The translations under genes and the position numbers were made by a program. The notes beneath the pieces were generated by a model. The model saw only the letters and a list, made by a program, of their open reading frames with translations. It did not search any database and was not told the origin of the DNA. This document shows, one piece after another, positions 21,984-31,689 of a stretch of 34,007 nucleotides of DNA (positions are counted from its first letter, which is position 1; each line of letters starts with the position of its first letter). The stretch is from positions 90,477 through 124,483 of the forward strand of contig JAQBOM010000014.1 in the NCBI GenBank assembly GCA_028288025.1. The letters are read 5' to 3'. The DNA is from Mucilaginibacter sp. Lineage in GTDB: Bacteria > Bacteroidota > Bacteroidia > Sphingobacteriales > Sphingobacteriaceae.

Positions 21984-24113
21984 ATGAGTTACAAGTTAAT
22001 TAAAAAAGTTATCGATTTAGGTGACGGCCGCACCATTGAGATCGAAACCGGGAAACTGGCCAAGCAAGCAGATGGATCAGTAGTGATAAAAATGGGTGAC
22101 ACCATGTTATTGGCTACCGTAGTATCGAGCCTTGAAGCAAAAGAAGGTGTTGATTTTTTACCCCTTTCGGTTGATTACCAGGAAAAATATGCGGCAACAG
22201 GCCGTATACCCGGTGGATTTTTACGCCGCGAGGCACGTTTATCAGACTATGAAGTTTTAATTTCGCGTTTGGTTGACCGCGCTTTACGCCCGATGTTTCC
22301 GGAAGATTATCATGCGGATACGCAGGTAATGATTTCGTTAATTTCGGCCGATAAAAATATTATGCCGGATTGCCTGGCAGGTTTGGCTGCATCAGCAGCT
22401 TTAGCTGTTTCTGATATCCCGTTCAACGGCCCGATATCAGAAGTTCGTGTTGCTAAGGTTGACGGTCAGCTAGTTATTAACCCTACTTTAAGCCAGTTAC
22501 AAACTGCTACTTTAGAATTTATTGTAGCCGGTTCAGAGCATGACATAAACATGGTTGAAGGCGAATCGAAGGAGATACAGGAAGAAGAACTGGTTGAAGC
22601 GATAAAATTTGCACACACTGCCATTAAGGTACAGTGTTTGGCGCAAATTGAACTGGCTGAAGAATTGGGTAAGACCGTAAAACGTGTTTACAGCCACGAA
22701 AACAGCAATGAAGAATTAAAGAAAGCGATATACGCGGCTACTTACGAGCAGGTTTATGCTATTGCCGGTTCAGCGTCGGCTAAAGATGAGCGCTCGGTTA
22801 AATTCAAAGAGGTTCGCGATAAGTATATCGAAACACTTGGCGAAATCGATGACGTAACCAAATTCCTGGCAAAGAAATATTACCACGATGTTGAATACGA
22901 TGCGATACGCAACCTGGTATTAGATGAAGGCAAACGCCTGGACGGCCGTACAACTACCCAGATACGCCCGATATGGAGCGAGATCGGTTATTTGCCGGCG
23001 GCGCACGGTTCTGCCGTGTTTACCCGCGGTGAAACACAATCGTTAACCAGCGTTACTTTAGGCGCTAAAGACGATGAGCAAATGATCGACGGTGCATTCA
23101 TCAACGGATACTCGAAATTCCTTTTACATTATAATTTCCCTGGTTTTTCAACCGGCGAAGTTCGCCCGAACAGGGGAGCAGGCCGTCGCGAAATTGGCCA
23201 TGGTAACCTGGCCATGCGTTCGTTAAAGCAGGTTTTGCCGTCGGAAGATGAAAACCCATATACTATACGTATCGTTTCGGATATCCTGGAATCTAACGGT
23301 TCATCGTCAATGGCAACGGTTTGTGCCGGAACATTGGCGCTGATGGACGCAGGTGTTAAAATTAAGTCGCCGGTATCCGGTATCGCGATGGGTTTGATCA
23401 CCAACGAAATGGGTACAAAATATGCTATCCTTTCTGATATTTTAGGCGATGAGGATCATTTGGGTGATATGGACTTTAAAGTAACAGGCACCACAAACGG
23501 TATTGTTGCAGTTCAAATGGACCTTAAAATTAACGGTTTATCATACGAAGTCTTATCAAAAGCTTTGCACCAGGCAAAAGAAGGCCGCCTTCATATCTTA
23601 AATGAAATGAAGAAGACCATTGACAAGCCGCGTGAGGATTACAAACCGCATGCACCGCGTATTATCACCATCAGGATCGATAAAGAATACATTGGCGCGG
23701 TTATCGGGCCGGGAGGAAAGATCATCCAGGAAATGCAGCGCGAAACAGGTGCAACTATTTCCATCGAGGAAGTAGGCAACCAGGGCGTTGTGCAAATCTT
23801 CGCTGATAACAAGGAAGCTATTGATAAAGCCGTTACACGGATAAAAAATATTGCTGCAAGGCCTGAAGTTGGCGAAATTTATGAAGGTAAAGTAAGGTCG
23901 ATCATGCCATTTGGCGCCTTCGTTGAGATCATGCCGGGCAAGGACGGATTGCTACACATATCCGAAATTGACCACCACAGGATCGAAACAATGGACGGCA
24001 TATTTGAAGTGGGCGACGAAGTACGCGTAAAATTGCTGGACATCGATAAGCAAGGCAAGTTGAAGCTTTCGCGTAAAGCGTTATTGCCGCGCCCTGAAGT
24101 GAATAGAAGTTAG
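21984..24113 (+). CDS. pnp: Polynucleotide phosphorylase
   Basis: A 709-residue exoribonuclease read from [16 protein letters not shown]; a GTG 14 codons upstream (21942) is in frame but the extension is Lys/Arg-rich and not family-like. Domains in order: RNase PH domain 1 (about 15-145, with [22 protein letters not shown]), an all-helical linker, RNase PH domain 2 (about 320-545, with [38 protein letters not shown] and the active-site [15 protein letters not shown]), KH (about 556-615, GXXG in [10 protein letters not shown]) and S1 (about 627-695, [22 protein letters not shown]). It degrades RNA phosphorolytically and works as a trimer in the degradosome. It ends before a strong terminator. 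Confidence 0.98.
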   Translation: MSYKLIKKVIDLGDGRTIEIETGKLAKQADGSVVIKMGDTMLLATVVSSLEAKEGVDFLPLSVDYQEKYAATGRIPGGFLRREARLSDYEVLISRLVDRALRPMFPEDYHADTQVMISLISADKNIMPDCLAGLAASAALAVSDIPFNGPISEVRVAKVDGQLVINPTLSQLQTATLEFIVAGSEHDINMVEGESKEIQEEELVEAIKFAHTAIKVQCLAQIELAEELGKTVKRVYSHENSNEELKKAIYAATYEQVYAIAGSASAKDERSVKFKEVRDKYIETLGEIDDVTKFLAKKYYHDVEYDAIRNLVLDEGKRLDGRTTTQIRPIWSEIGYLPAAHGSAVFTRGETQSLTSVTLGAKDDEQMIDGAFINGYSKFLLHYNFPGFSTGEVRPNRGAGRREIGHGNLAMRSLKQVLPSEDENPYTIRIVSDILESNGSSSMATVCAGTLALMDAGVKIKSPVSGIAMGLITNEMGTKYAILSDILGDEDHLGDMDFKVTGTTNGIVAVQMDLKINGLSYEVLSKALHQAKEGRLHILNEMKKTIDKPREDYKPHAPRIITIRIDKEYIGAVIGPGGKIIQEMQRETGATISIEEVGNQGVVQIFADNKEAIDKAVTRIKNIAARPEVGEIYEGKVRSIMPFGAFVEIMPGKDGLLHISEIDHHRIETMDGIFEVGDEVRVKLLDIDKQGKLKLSRKALLPRPEVNRS

Positions 24114-24171
24114 TGAGTGGTTGAATAGTTAAGGTGTTGATTGAGTCAATACGTTTTCAACTTAATCAACC

Positions 24172-24210
24172 AAAACAATAAATCCCTCTTTATGAGGGAT
24201 TTATTGTTTT
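24172..24210 (+). terminator. pnp terminator
   Basis: A perfect 17-bp stem (24172-24188 with 24194-24210) around loop TTTAT, with core ATCCCTC/GAGGGAT and A/T-rich outer arms ending in TTTT. Confidence 0.92.
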
Positions 24211-24289
24211 AAATTAGTTTTTTTGCAATAATTTAAAACAAAATCAGACTTTTTATACTTCAATTAACTTATTAACTGCATTTGGGCCT

Positions 24290-24562
24290 GTGAAAACGAC
24301 ATCCGCCAATAACCCCCTGGAATTTATCAAAAGCGATCCGGCTGAAAAATCGTTATCACAGTCTGAACTGGTACAGCAGCTGCTATACCAGATCGTCAGG
24401 GTAAAAGAGTTAATAAAATACTACGATTCTATTCCCAACGGCGCCGGCCAGCTCGGCTCTGCCATACTCACCGAACTAGTCTCCGAAGCGCATGGGTCGC
24501 TGATCAATTATGATACGCCGCTTATGCAGAAGTATTATGATCTGTTGCTTAATTGCGATTGA
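24290..24562 (+). CDS. Small helical protein of unknown function
   Basis: A 90-residue protein with a GTG start (VKTTSANNPLEF read as M). It is hydrophilic and mostly helical: residues 20-48 form an amphipathic helix (LSQSELVQQLLYQIVRVKELIKYYDSIP), followed by a Gly turn and a second helix (AILTELVSEAHGSL) and a third (TPLMQKYYDLLLN). No signal peptide, no known motif. It stands between pnp and rpe, with a terminator on its left and short tandem repeats on its right. The sequence reads as a real gene (biased third positions, no low complexity), but the family is not recognised. Confidence 0.65.
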   Translation: MKTTSANNPLEFIKSDPAEKSLSQSELVQQLLYQIVRVKELIKYYDSIPNGAGQLGSAILTELVSEAHGSLINYDTPLMQKYYDLLLNCD

Positions 24563-24572
24563 TGGGGTTGGA

Positions 24573-24596
24573 AAAGTCCGGAAAGTCCGGAAAGTC
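24573..24596. repeat. Tandem 9-bp repeat AAAGTCCGG
   Basis: 2.7 copies of AAAGTCCGG, just after the stop of the small helical gene. A related AAAGTCCCG follows at about 24600. A 6-bp stem CCTATT-CCGC-AATAGG lies further on at about 24634-24649. Confidence 0.7.
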
Positions 24597-24703
24597 AGTA
24601 AAGTCCCGAAGAAAGATTCAGAATCTAATATCCCTATTCCGCAATAGGCATTCCGACTTCCACAATCAAAAAAACTAATCTCCAATCTCTAACCTCCAAT
24701 CAC

Positions 24704-24711
24704 TATATTTG
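24704..24711 (+). promoter_or_regulatory. -7 element directly in front of rpe (leaderless mRNA predicted)
   Basis: TATATTTG, a perfect TAnnTTTG, ends 6 bases before the A of the ATG at 24717, the same spacing as at ddl. No convincing -33 element. Confidence 0.55.
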
Positions 24712-24716
24712 TCTTC

Positions 24717-25385
24717 ATGAACCACCTGGTAGCCCCGTCAATTTTAGCGGCCGACTTTGCCAACCTGCAGCGCGATATCGAAATGATCAATCAAAGTTCT
24801 GCCGATTGGGTACACGTAGATGTAATGGACGGTGTTTTTGTGCCGAATATTTCGTTCGGCTTCCCTGTTGTAAAGGCGGTAAAAAAGTACGCCCAAAAAC
24901 CACTGGATGTTCACTTAATGATCGTAGAGCCTGACCATTACCTGGAAAATTTTAAAGATGCCGGCGCAGCAGGGATCACTGTTCACTACGAGGTCTGCCC
25001 AAACCTGCATCGTACTATACAGCACATTAAAGAGCTTGGTTGCCGGGCAGGTGTAGCGCTTAACCCGCACACGCCGGTTGCGTTGCTTGAAGATATTATC
25101 ATTGATCTCGACATGGTTTTGATCATGTCGGTAAACCCTGGTTTTGGCGGACAAAAGTTTATTGGGAATACGTACAAAAAACTTAAAGATGTCAAAGCGT
25201 TAAGCCGCAGGTACAATCCGGAGATGCTGATCGAAGTAGATGGGGGTGTTGACGAGCATAACGCAGTAAAACTTATCGATGCCGGCGCCAGCGTGTTAGT
25301 GGCAGGTAACTCTGTGTTTTCGGCACCCGATCCTTCGGCGGCTATCGCTTATTTGAAGCATCCATCGGGCTCGTCCCGGTCATAG
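24717..25385 (+). CDS. rpe: Ribulose-phosphate 3-epimerase
   Basis: A 222-residue TIM-barrel enzyme of the pentose phosphate pathway that interconverts ribulose-5-phosphate and xylulose-5-phosphate. Motifs in order: APSILAADFANL, the catalytic Asp and metal ligands in VHVDVMDGVFVPNISFG, DVHLMIVEPDHYL with the metal-binding His, TVHYE, MSVNPGFGGQKFIGN (substrate phosphate loop), EVDGGVDEHNA with the second catalytic Asp, and LVAGNSVF. The C-terminal tail KHPSGSSRS is slightly longer than usual. A -7 element abuts the start codon. No operon partner is obvious. Confidence 0.98.
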   Translation: MNHLVAPSILAADFANLQRDIEMINQSSADWVHVDVMDGVFVPNISFGFPVVKAVKKYAQKPLDVHLMIVEPDHYLENFKDAGAAGITVHYEVCPNLHRTIQHIKELGCRAGVALNPHTPVALLEDIIIDLDMVLIMSVNPGFGGQKFIGNTYKKLKDVKALSRRYNPEMLIEVDGGVDEHNAVKLIDAGASVLVAGNSVFSAPDPSAAIAYLKHPSGSSRS

Positions 25386-25574
25386 TATCAGCCTCGCAAT
25401 AAACAATATACATTTTTTAAAAATTTAAAATCAGGAGCTGCAATTGTCTGTTAATTGTATGAATATCCTAAAAAAGCAAATAATCTCTATATACTTTGTC
25501 AAATTATTTAACTTCGGCCCGTCAGTATTCAGATTTGCAAAAGTTTGATATTTGACAATCCAATTTATAAAAAC

Positions 25575-26654
25575 ATGAAACACAATTTTGGCGCCGGACC
25601 GGGCATTTTACCCCACGAAGTTTTAAAACAGGCGGCAGCAGCCGTGGTTGATTTTGGCGGGATCGGCCTTTCTATATTAGAAATATCTCACCGTTCAACC
25701 GAATTCGAAGGCGTTTTGGATGAGGCTGTTAGCCTGGTAAAAGAATTACTCGATGTGCCTAAAGGATATTCGGTATTGTTTTTACAAGGCGGTGCAAGTA
25801 CACAGTTTGCCCTGGCTCCCTATAACTTACTGCCCGAGGGCGGCAAAGCGGCTTACCTGGAAACAGGCGTGTGGGCAAATAAAGCCATCAAAGAAGCAAA
25901 ATTCTTCGGCGAGACCGTAGTAGTGGCCACTTCAAAGGAAAGTAATTTCAACTATATTCCGAAGGACTTTACCATACCAGCTGATGCGGCATATTTCCAC
26001 ATCACGTCAAATAACACCATTTACGGAACGCAGTCACAAAACTTTCCAAAATCGCCGGTGCCGATGGTATGTGATATGTCATCAGATATATTCAGCCGCA
26101 AAATAAACGTAGCCGATTTTGGTTTGATATATGCTGGTGCACAAAAAAACATGGGCCCGGCAGGTGTAACGCTGGTTATTGTAAAGGATGATATTTTAGG
26201 GAAATCAGGGCGTAAAATACCGGCTATGTTCAATTATCAGACCCAAATTGAAGGCGGCTCAATGTATAATACACCGCCAGTGTTTGCGATCTACGTATCC
26301 ATGCTTACCCTTAACTGGTTAAAATCAAAAGGCGGGGTAGAGGCTATCGAAAAGGAGAATATTGCAAAGGCAAGGGTATTGTACGAAGAAATTGACCGCA
26401 ACCCGCTTTTCAAAGGGGTATGTAAAACCGAAGACCGTTCGCACATGAACGTTTGTTTCGTGATGGAAGACCCTGAGCACGAAAAACCATTCCTGAAAAT
26501 CTGTGACGACAAAGGCATTGTCGGCATCAAAGGCCACCGCAGCGTCGGCGGTTTCAGGGCATCCATATATAACGCGCTGCCTATAACCAGCGTTTATGTA
26601 CTGATTGACGCCATGCAGGAATTTGCAGAGAAGAATAAACAACAAGTTCAGTAG
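25575..26654 (+). CDS. serC: Phosphoserine aminotransferase
   Basis: A 359-residue PLP enzyme, read from [17 protein letters not shown]; a TTG ten codons earlier is in frame but does not fit the family start. It has ISHRSTEF (phosphate/substrate loop), [16 protein letters not shown] binding the PLP phosphate, [10 protein letters not shown] with the PLP-ring Asp, and the Schiff-base lysine K191 in [12 protein letters not shown]. Residues near the end, [18 protein letters not shown], are also diagnostic. It converts 3-phosphohydroxypyruvate to phosphoserine in the cytoplasm, the step after SerA, whose gene follows 97 bp downstream across a repeat-containing spacer. Confidence 0.98.
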   Translation: MKHNFGAGPGILPHEVLKQAAAAVVDFGGIGLSILEISHRSTEFEGVLDEAVSLVKELLDVPKGYSVLFLQGGASTQFALAPYNLLPEGGKAAYLETGVWANKAIKEAKFFGETVVVATSKESNFNYIPKDFTIPADAAYFHITSNNTIYGTQSQNFPKSPVPMVCDMSSDIFSRKINVADFGLIYAGAQKNMGPAGVTLVIVKDDILGKSGRKIPAMFNYQTQIEGGSMYNTPPVFAIYVSMLTLNWLKSKGGVEAIEKENIAKARVLYEEIDRNPLFKGVCKTEDRSHMNVCFVMEDPEHEKPFLKICDDKGIVGIKGHRSVGGFRASIYNALPITSVYVLIDAMQEFAEKNKQQVQ

Positions 26655-26660
26655 TTCACT

Positions 26661-26750
26661 GGTTCGTTAGTTCATTGGTGTAAACTTGTAAACCGAACTA
26701 ATGAAGCAGACCAATGAACTAATGAACAGATAAACCAATGAACTAATCAC
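26661..26750. repeat. Inverted GTTCATTAG-type repeats between serC and serA
   Basis: TTAGTTCATTGGT (26667-26679) pairs perfectly with ACCAATGAACTAA (26710-26722). The pairing can be extended outward to about 18 bp, and a further copy of the right arm lies at about 26734-26746. Related units occur at 29204-29288 and 21140-21178. Confidence 0.7.
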
Positions 26751-26751
26751 C

Positions 26752-27702
26752 ATGATAAAGATATTAGCTAACGACGGCATCGATCCGGCAGGTAAGCAAC
26801 TTTTAGAAGAAGCCGGTTTTATTATTGATACCAATAACATTCCACAGGAGGAACTCCCGGTTAAACTGCAAAACTACGACGTAATTACTGTTCGGAGCGC
26901 CACAAAAGTGCGTAAGGCATTAATTGACGCCTGTCCTAACCTTAAGGTGATCGGGCGCGGCGGTGTAGGTATGGATAATATCGATGTGGAGTACGCCCGC
27001 GAAAAGGGCATAGGCGTTTATAATACGCCGGCATCTTCATCTTTATCCGTAGCCGAACTGGTATTTGGCCATCTGTTCACCGGCGTTAGATTTTTGCAGG
27101 ACAGTAACCGTAAAATGCCTGTCGAAGGAGCCACCAAGTTTAATGATCTCAAGAAAGCTTATGCCAAAGGTATTGAGTTGCGCGGTAAAACCTTGGGTAT
27201 TTTAGGTTTTGGGCGTATCGGCCGCGAAGTAGCAAAAATTGCCCTGGGCATTGGTATGGATGTACTGGCATACGATCTTTATCCTTTTAATCCTGAATTG
27301 GAGCTGGAATTAGGCGGCGGCACAAAAATCAAGATCACCGTAAAAACAGCCACCCAGCAGGAGATCATCAAACAGGCGGATTTTATCACCATCCATACAC
27401 CATTTGTCGACAAACCGATTATCGGTTCAAGCGAATTTGAGCAAATGAAAAAAGGCGCAGGCGTGGTGAATTGTTCTCGCGGCGGGCTTATTGACGAAGA
27501 CGCACTGATCACGGCTTTAAACAGCGGTAAAATCTCTTTCGCGGCGCTCGACGTATTTGATAATGAACCTACGCCAAGGGCTGATATACTTGCTCACCCC
27601 AAAATTTCATTAACCCCTCATATCGGCGCATCAACCAACGAGGCCCAGGAAAGAATAGGGATGGAACTGGCCAATTTGATCATAGGGCATTTTAAAAAGT
27701 AA
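26752..27702 (+). CDS. serA: D-3-phosphoglycerate dehydrogenase (short form)
   Basis: A 316-residue NAD-dependent dehydrogenase, first enzyme of serine synthesis. The NAD motif is GFGRIG (152-157); the active site is R243 (NCSRGGLIDE), E272 (FDNEPTP) and H290 (TPHIGAST). The substrate-binding part holds VRSATKV and GRGGVGMDNID. It lacks the C-terminal ACT (and ASB) domain found in long forms, so serine feedback through an ACT domain is not expected. It lies in tandem after serC, completing two consecutive steps; serB is not in the window. The gene ends just before an inverted repeat and convergent to the RNase-like gene. Confidence 0.96.
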   Translation: MIKILANDGIDPAGKQLLEEAGFIIDTNNIPQEELPVKLQNYDVITVRSATKVRKALIDACPNLKVIGRGGVGMDNIDVEYAREKGIGVYNTPASSSLSVAELVFGHLFTGVRFLQDSNRKMPVEGATKFNDLKKAYAKGIELRGKTLGILGFGRIGREVAKIALGIGMDVLAYDLYPFNPELELELGGGTKIKITVKTATQQEIIKQADFITIHTPFVDKPIIGSSEFEQMKKGAGVVNCSRGGLIDEDALITALNSGKISFAALDVFDNEPTPRADILAHPKISLTPHIGASTNEAQERIGMELANLIIGHFKK

Positions 27703-27715
27703 TAGGCACATATTC

Positions 27716-27781
27716 GCACGAATTATTTCGAATTACACGAGTTAAACCAAGCAAATTCGTGCAATTCGAAATAATTCGTGC
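27716..27781. repeat. 19-bp inverted repeat between convergent serA and MBL genes
   Basis: GCACGAATTATTTCGAATT (27716-27734) is perfectly complementary to 27763-27781, with a 28-base loop. It may act as a bidirectional terminator-like hairpin, although no T-run follows. The ATTCGTGCAATTCG wording resembles dispersed intergenic repeats of the phylum. Confidence 0.75.
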
Positions 27782-27789
27782 CATTTGTG

Positions 27790-29184
27790 TTAATTCAAAT
27801 CGTAACTCACTCCCTTTTCCGGAATAGTAACTCCATATCCATCCTCTTCCAAAGCACCGGCAAGCAAATTCATGCTTTCTGTTTCGCCGTGTACCAAAAA
27901 AATGTCTTTCAGTTTTCCTTTATCCACTTGCTTAACCGTATTCATCAGGTCGTCATGGTCGCCATGCGCGCTCAGTACATCAGTTTGTTTAATGGTGGCA
28001 TAAACGGCCAGTTCGCGGTCTTTAATGTGCACGATAGGATCGCCGCGCAGTAAACGATGGCCCAGGGTTCCTTTGGCGCAATAACCGATAAAAAGAATAG
28101 TGCAGTAATAGTTCTGGATATTATAAAACAGGTGGTCCTGTATGCGCCCGCCATCAAGCATCCCTGCCGACGAAATAATAACACAAGGCTCATAATAATT
28201 GGATACCTGCCGGCTATCTTTCATCGTTTCAACGTAGGTCAGGTTGTCAAATTCAAACTCATCGCCCCGCTTTTGGTAAAACTCCTGCGCCTCGCTGTTA
28301 ACAAGCGAGTGGTATTTTCTGAAGACCTCGGTCGACCGGGATGCCAACGGACTGTCCACAAATACCTTTACAGGTGGCAATAAACCCGTGCTGAATATCT
28401 TATTCAGGGAATAGACCAATGATTGCGTTCGCCCGATACTAAAGGCGGGAATGATCAATCGTCCCTGCTCTTTAATGCAGGTCTTTTCAATTACCTCAAC
28501 CAGGGTTTGTTCAACTGTTTTATCTTTTGTATGATAACGACCGCCGTAGGTGGATTCGATAACCAGGTAATCAACAGGCGGCAAAGCCTGCGGGTCGTCG
28601 AGCACGGGGTAATTCTTACGTCCCACATCTCCTGTAAAAGCTATTGTTTTTTCAACGCCATCGTCCTTTATCTTTAATACAGCCGCCGCTGCCCCTAATA
28701 AATGGCCAATAGGTACGAAGGTAAGCTCAACGTTTTCGTTAACGCGGAAAGGCCGGTTAAAACCAATGGTCACAAACCGCTCAACGGTATCCATTACATG
28801 CTTTTGCAGGTATAATGGCTGGGCGGCCGTGTTAAACTTGCCTTTCCGGTGTTTGCCTCCCTTACTGGCCTTCCGCATAAATAAGTTGACGGAGTCGAGC
28901 AGCAATAACTCGGTAAGATCAGCTGTTGGGGGTGTACATAGTATTTGCCCGGCATATCCTAATCGTACCAGCGTTGGTAAATTGCCCGTATGGTCTATAT
29001 GCGCGTGCGTTAATATCACCAGGTCTATCTCCGCCGGGTCAAAAGGAAAGTTTTCGTTAGCCTGGATGCTGCGGTCCTTCTCATAGTCCAAACCACAATC
29101 TACTAATATTTTAAATTGGCCAACCTCCAGCAAATGCATACTGCCGGTTACCTGCCGGGCTGCCCCGTGTATCGTTAATTTCAT
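27790..29184 (-). CDS. MBL-fold beta-CASP nuclease (RNA-specificity type)
   Basis: A 464-residue metallo-beta-lactamase/beta-CASP protein of the CPSF73/YsyB-like group. Zinc motifs: LTHAHIDHTGNLP (H60, H62, D64, H65), IGHLLGAAAAVL, FTGDVGRKNYPVL, and near the end DVLSAHGDHDDL and FLVHGETESMNLL. The beta-CASP insert includes ESTYGGRYH, AFSIGRTQSLVYSL, VDSPLAS and SSAGMLDGGRIQDHL. It is presumably a cytoplasmic endo/exonuclease acting on RNA. No KH domain. Single gene, convergent with serA; its upstream spacer holds GTTCATTAG repeats. Confidence 0.93.
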   Translation of the reverse strand: MKLTIHGAARQVTGSMHLLEVGQFKILVDCGLDYEKDRSIQANENFPFDPAEIDLVILTHAHIDHTGNLPTLVRLGYAGQILCTPPTADLTELLLLDSVNLFMRKASKGGKHRKGKFNTAAQPLYLQKHVMDTVERFVTIGFNRPFRVNENVELTFVPIGHLLGAAAAVLKIKDDGVEKTIAFTGDVGRKNYPVLDDPQALPPVDYLVIESTYGGRYHTKDKTVEQTLVEVIEKTCIKEQGRLIIPAFSIGRTQSLVYSLNKIFSTGLLPPVKVFVDSPLASRSTEVFRKYHSLVNSEAQEFYQKRGDEFEFDNLTYVETMKDSRQVSNYYEPCVIISSAGMLDGGRIQDHLFYNIQNYYCTILFIGYCAKGTLGHRLLRGDPIVHIKDRELAVYATIKQTDVLSAHGDHDDLMNTVKQVDKGKLKDIFLVHGETESMNLLAGALEEDGYGVTIPEKGVSYDLN

Positions 29185-29203
29185 TTTCGTTCAGTCGTTC
29201 ACT

Positions 29204-29288
29204 GGTTCATTAGTTCATTAGAATGGTTAATTAGTTCGTATTCAATAATACCCGATATGTCACTAATAAGCTAATGAACTAGTGAACC
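29204..29288. repeat. Inverted GTTCATTAG-type repeat upstream of the MBL gene
   Basis: GGTTCATTAGTTCATTAG (29204-29221) pairs with 29271-29288 at 17 of 18 positions. It shares units with the serC-serA spacer. Confidence 0.75.
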
Positions 29289-29381
29289 AATAAACCAACC
29301 GCAAACTTATTATTATTGTTGTAAGATTTTTCTTTGTTAATAAGTAATTTTAACCACCACAAATACTTAGAATTATATACT

Positions 29382-29930
29382 ATGGATGAGATAGAAAATT
29401 ATTCGGAACACATTCACGAACAAAGCAACGAACACGCGCACCATATGCTTGAAGAAGGTAAAGAAAAGTGGGTGCTGTATGTAGCCCTTACTACCGCCGT
29501 ATTTGCCGTCTTAGCGGCGATATGCGGTCTTTTGGCGGGCGACCATGCCGACGAGTCTATGCTGGCACAAATGCGCTCATCCGATCAATGGGCCTATTAC
29601 CAGGCAAAAGGTATTAAAGCGGATGTGCTGGCCTCCTCAAACAAGCTAATAGTAGCTTTAGGCAAAACCCCGGCACCTCAGGACACGGCGAAAGTAAAAG
29701 CCAATAAAAAGGAACAGGCAAAAATAATGGAGCAGGCTAAAGAGTTTCAAAAGGAATCGGACGGGCATGTGGCCCGGCATAAAATACTGGCGAGAGGCGT
29801 TACGCTGTTTCAGGTGGCTATCGCTATAGGTGCGATCTCCATCATCACCAAGCGAAAAAGTTTATGGATGGCAAGCATGGGCTTTGCGCTCATTGGCGTA
29901 TTCTTTTTGCTGCAAGGCACCGTGTTTTAA
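29382..29930 (+). CDS. DUF4337 family membrane protein
   Basis: A 182-residue protein read from MDEIENYSEHIHEQ; a TTG 16 codons upstream is in frame but the encoded extension is not family-like. It has an acidic/His-rich head, helix 1 (VLYVALTTAVFAVLAAICGLLAG, about residues 32-54), then the diagnostic RSSDQWAYYQAKGIKADVLASS, a Lys/Gln/Glu coiled-coil linker (about 105-135), and two C-terminal helices (ARGVTLFQVAIAIGAISII and MASMGFALIGVFFLLQG). This is the DUF4337 pattern; the function is unknown. The next gene starts 35 bp downstream on the same strand. Confidence 0.88.
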   Translation: MDEIENYSEHIHEQSNEHAHHMLEEGKEKWVLYVALTTAVFAVLAAICGLLAGDHADESMLAQMRSSDQWAYYQAKGIKADVLASSNKLIVALGKTPAPQDTAKVKANKKEQAKIMEQAKEFQKESDGHVARHKILARGVTLFQVAIAIGAISIITKRKSLWMASMGFALIGVFFLLQGTVF

Positions 29931-29965
29931 AACCGTTTTTGGCTTTCAACTGTTCAGTATTTATT

Positions 29966-31363
29966 ATGTTATACTTGAGTATGATCCCTAGTCAATTGAA
30001 AGCCATTTTTATTTTGGTGCTAATCTGCACTGTCGGCTTTACCGCTTCGGCACAGGTATTTCCGCTAAAATTAAGCGCGAACCGCAAATATCTCACAGAT
30101 AACAGGAACAAACCTTTCCTTGTTAAAGAAATATCCGCCTGGGGGCTCATCCAGGCTTTGTCTGAAAATGATGAGGCAGCTTTCATAGATAGCGTAAAGC
30201 GTAAAGGATTTAACACCCTTATGGTGAGTATTATTTCATTTGACACCCGGTTTGCCGGTGGCCCGCCCAACTGGCAGGGTATACCGCCATTTAAAATCTT
30301 AGGTGATTTCTCAACATATAACACTGCGTATTTTGACCATGCCGACCGCTTTTTGCGCATGGCTCAGCAAAAAGGTATGGAAGTATTGCTTGTTCCCTGT
30401 TACCTGGGTTATAAAGGTGATAAAAACCAGGGCTGGTGGTCGCAGTTGCTAAGCCCGGCAAACAGCGTGGACAAAAGCCATGCATATGGCCGCTTCCTTG
30501 GTCAGCATTATAAGGGTTTTTCGAATATTATATGGGTGGCCGGTGGTGATAACAAAGGCGACAGCACGCTGAGCCCTCACATTGATAATATCATCGGGGG
30601 CATCAAAGAGTTTGACAAACGTCACCTGTGGACCGGGCACTTCGAGTCGAAGCAGGGTACCAACTGGCCGTCAGAGCATCCACGGTATGCGCAATATATC
30701 GATATCGACGGCTTGTACGCTTTTATAGAAAAAGATTTGGGCAAGGATGCCCCGCAATATAAAACTGAACTGGCGCATTATGGAAAAGGGAAAATGATCT
30801 TCCAGATGGATCAAAGCTATGAGCATGATATACCTCATGTGGCCGATAATGAAAACCCGCAATGGATACGCCGGAAAAACTATGAAGGATTACTTAGCGG
30901 ATGCGCCGGCACCAGCTTTTGCCCCGGACTTAAGGACAACCCCGAATATGTATTCAAAAACTGGCAACCGCTTATGAATACCGGGGGCATGACAGAAGCG
31001 CGCAACTGCTTTAACTTGTTCAGCTCACGTGCATGGCAGCGGCTTGTCCCTGATACAAGCAATAAAATAATCACGGAAGGACGCGGTCAGTTTGGCAGCA
31101 TAAACTATGTGTGCGCTGCGCAAACAACCGATCACAACACGTATATAGCATACCTTCCCCTAGGTGGGACGTTAACCCTCAACCTCGACGTGTTAAAAAT
31201 TAAAACGGCGAGAGCCTGGTGGTACGATCCGCGCAACGGCCTGGCGGTGCCCATTGGTATCTTCGCGGCGCAGGGCACAAAAAAGGTAACAACCTTTACC
31301 GGCGAAGACTGGGTATTGGTGATCGACAATGCCGATATACAGTTACCAAAACCCGGTAAATGA
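29966..31363 (+). CDS. DUF4038 glycoside hydrolase (GH140/apiosidase-like), secreted
   Basis: A 465-residue protein with a signal peptide (LKAIFILVLICTVGFTASAQ); ATG at 29966 or 29981 are both possible, and the frame further upstream lies in the DUF4337 gene. The barrel domain starts FPLKLSANRKYLTDNRNKPFLVKEISAWGLI and includes VSIISFDTRFAGGP, VLLVPCYLGY, YKGFSNIIWVAGGDNKGD and IFQMDQSYEHD, typical of DUF4038. A C-terminal beta-sandwich (about 385-460, ending DWVLVIDN) matches the putative collagen-binding domain usually joined to it. Characterised relatives release apiose from rhamnogalacturonan II side chains; the substrate here is unproven. It is the first of two carbohydrate-related genes. 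Confidence 0.9.
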   Translation: MLYLSMIPSQLKAIFILVLICTVGFTASAQVFPLKLSANRKYLTDNRNKPFLVKEISAWGLIQALSENDEAAFIDSVKRKGFNTLMVSIISFDTRFAGGPPNWQGIPPFKILGDFSTYNTAYFDHADRFLRMAQQKGMEVLLVPCYLGYKGDKNQGWWSQLLSPANSVDKSHAYGRFLGQHYKGFSNIIWVAGGDNKGDSTLSPHIDNIIGGIKEFDKRHLWTGHFESKQGTNWPSEHPRYAQYIDIDGLYAFIEKDLGKDAPQYKTELAHYGKGKMIFQMDQSYEHDIPHVADNENPQWIRRKNYEGLLSGCAGTSFCPGLKDNPEYVFKNWQPLMNTGGMTEARNCFNLFSSRAWQRLVPDTSNKIITEGRGQFGSINYVCAAQTTDHNTYIAYLPLGGTLTLNLDVLKIKTARAWWYDPRNGLAVPIGIFAAQGTKKVTTFTGEDWVLVIDNADIQLPKPGK

Positions 31364-31689
31364 ACTGTTGTTCTGTGCTATTTTAATTAACGCAGGTTTT
31401 CCAAAATGAACATTTTTTGAACACCTGAATGAACACTAAAATAGACACCTTTCGAAAAGCGTTCCCCCTTTAATTGCAATACCTTCCACGCATCTTTTAG
31501 AGCATTCCAGACTGTTTTCCTTCAGACTTTCAGTTAATCCAGTGGGTTCCGAAAGGCCAGACGATAATTTTGCTTGAGATTATTTTTCAGGGGTTAAAAC
31601 ATTTTCTACAGTAAATATATTTATGGCATAGTAATGGTTAATATTTATCCAACGATTAAATTTTAAAGTCAATTTTATAACTAAAATCT
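31364..31689 (+). other. 326-bp non-coding spacer before the GH16-fold gene
   Basis: No open frame of note. TAATTTTG at 31565-31572 is a perfect TAnnTTTG and could be the -7 element of the GH16 gene, with a leader of about 115 bases; no clear TTTG lies at -33. The last 80 bases are very A/T-rich. No hairpin terminator is seen after the DUF4038 gene. Confidence 0.5.

Noticed and set aside
26661..26750. Possible CRISPR array in the GTTCATTAG repeats
   Set aside because: The units are short, occur in both orientations, and have no regular unique spacers or cas genes nearby.
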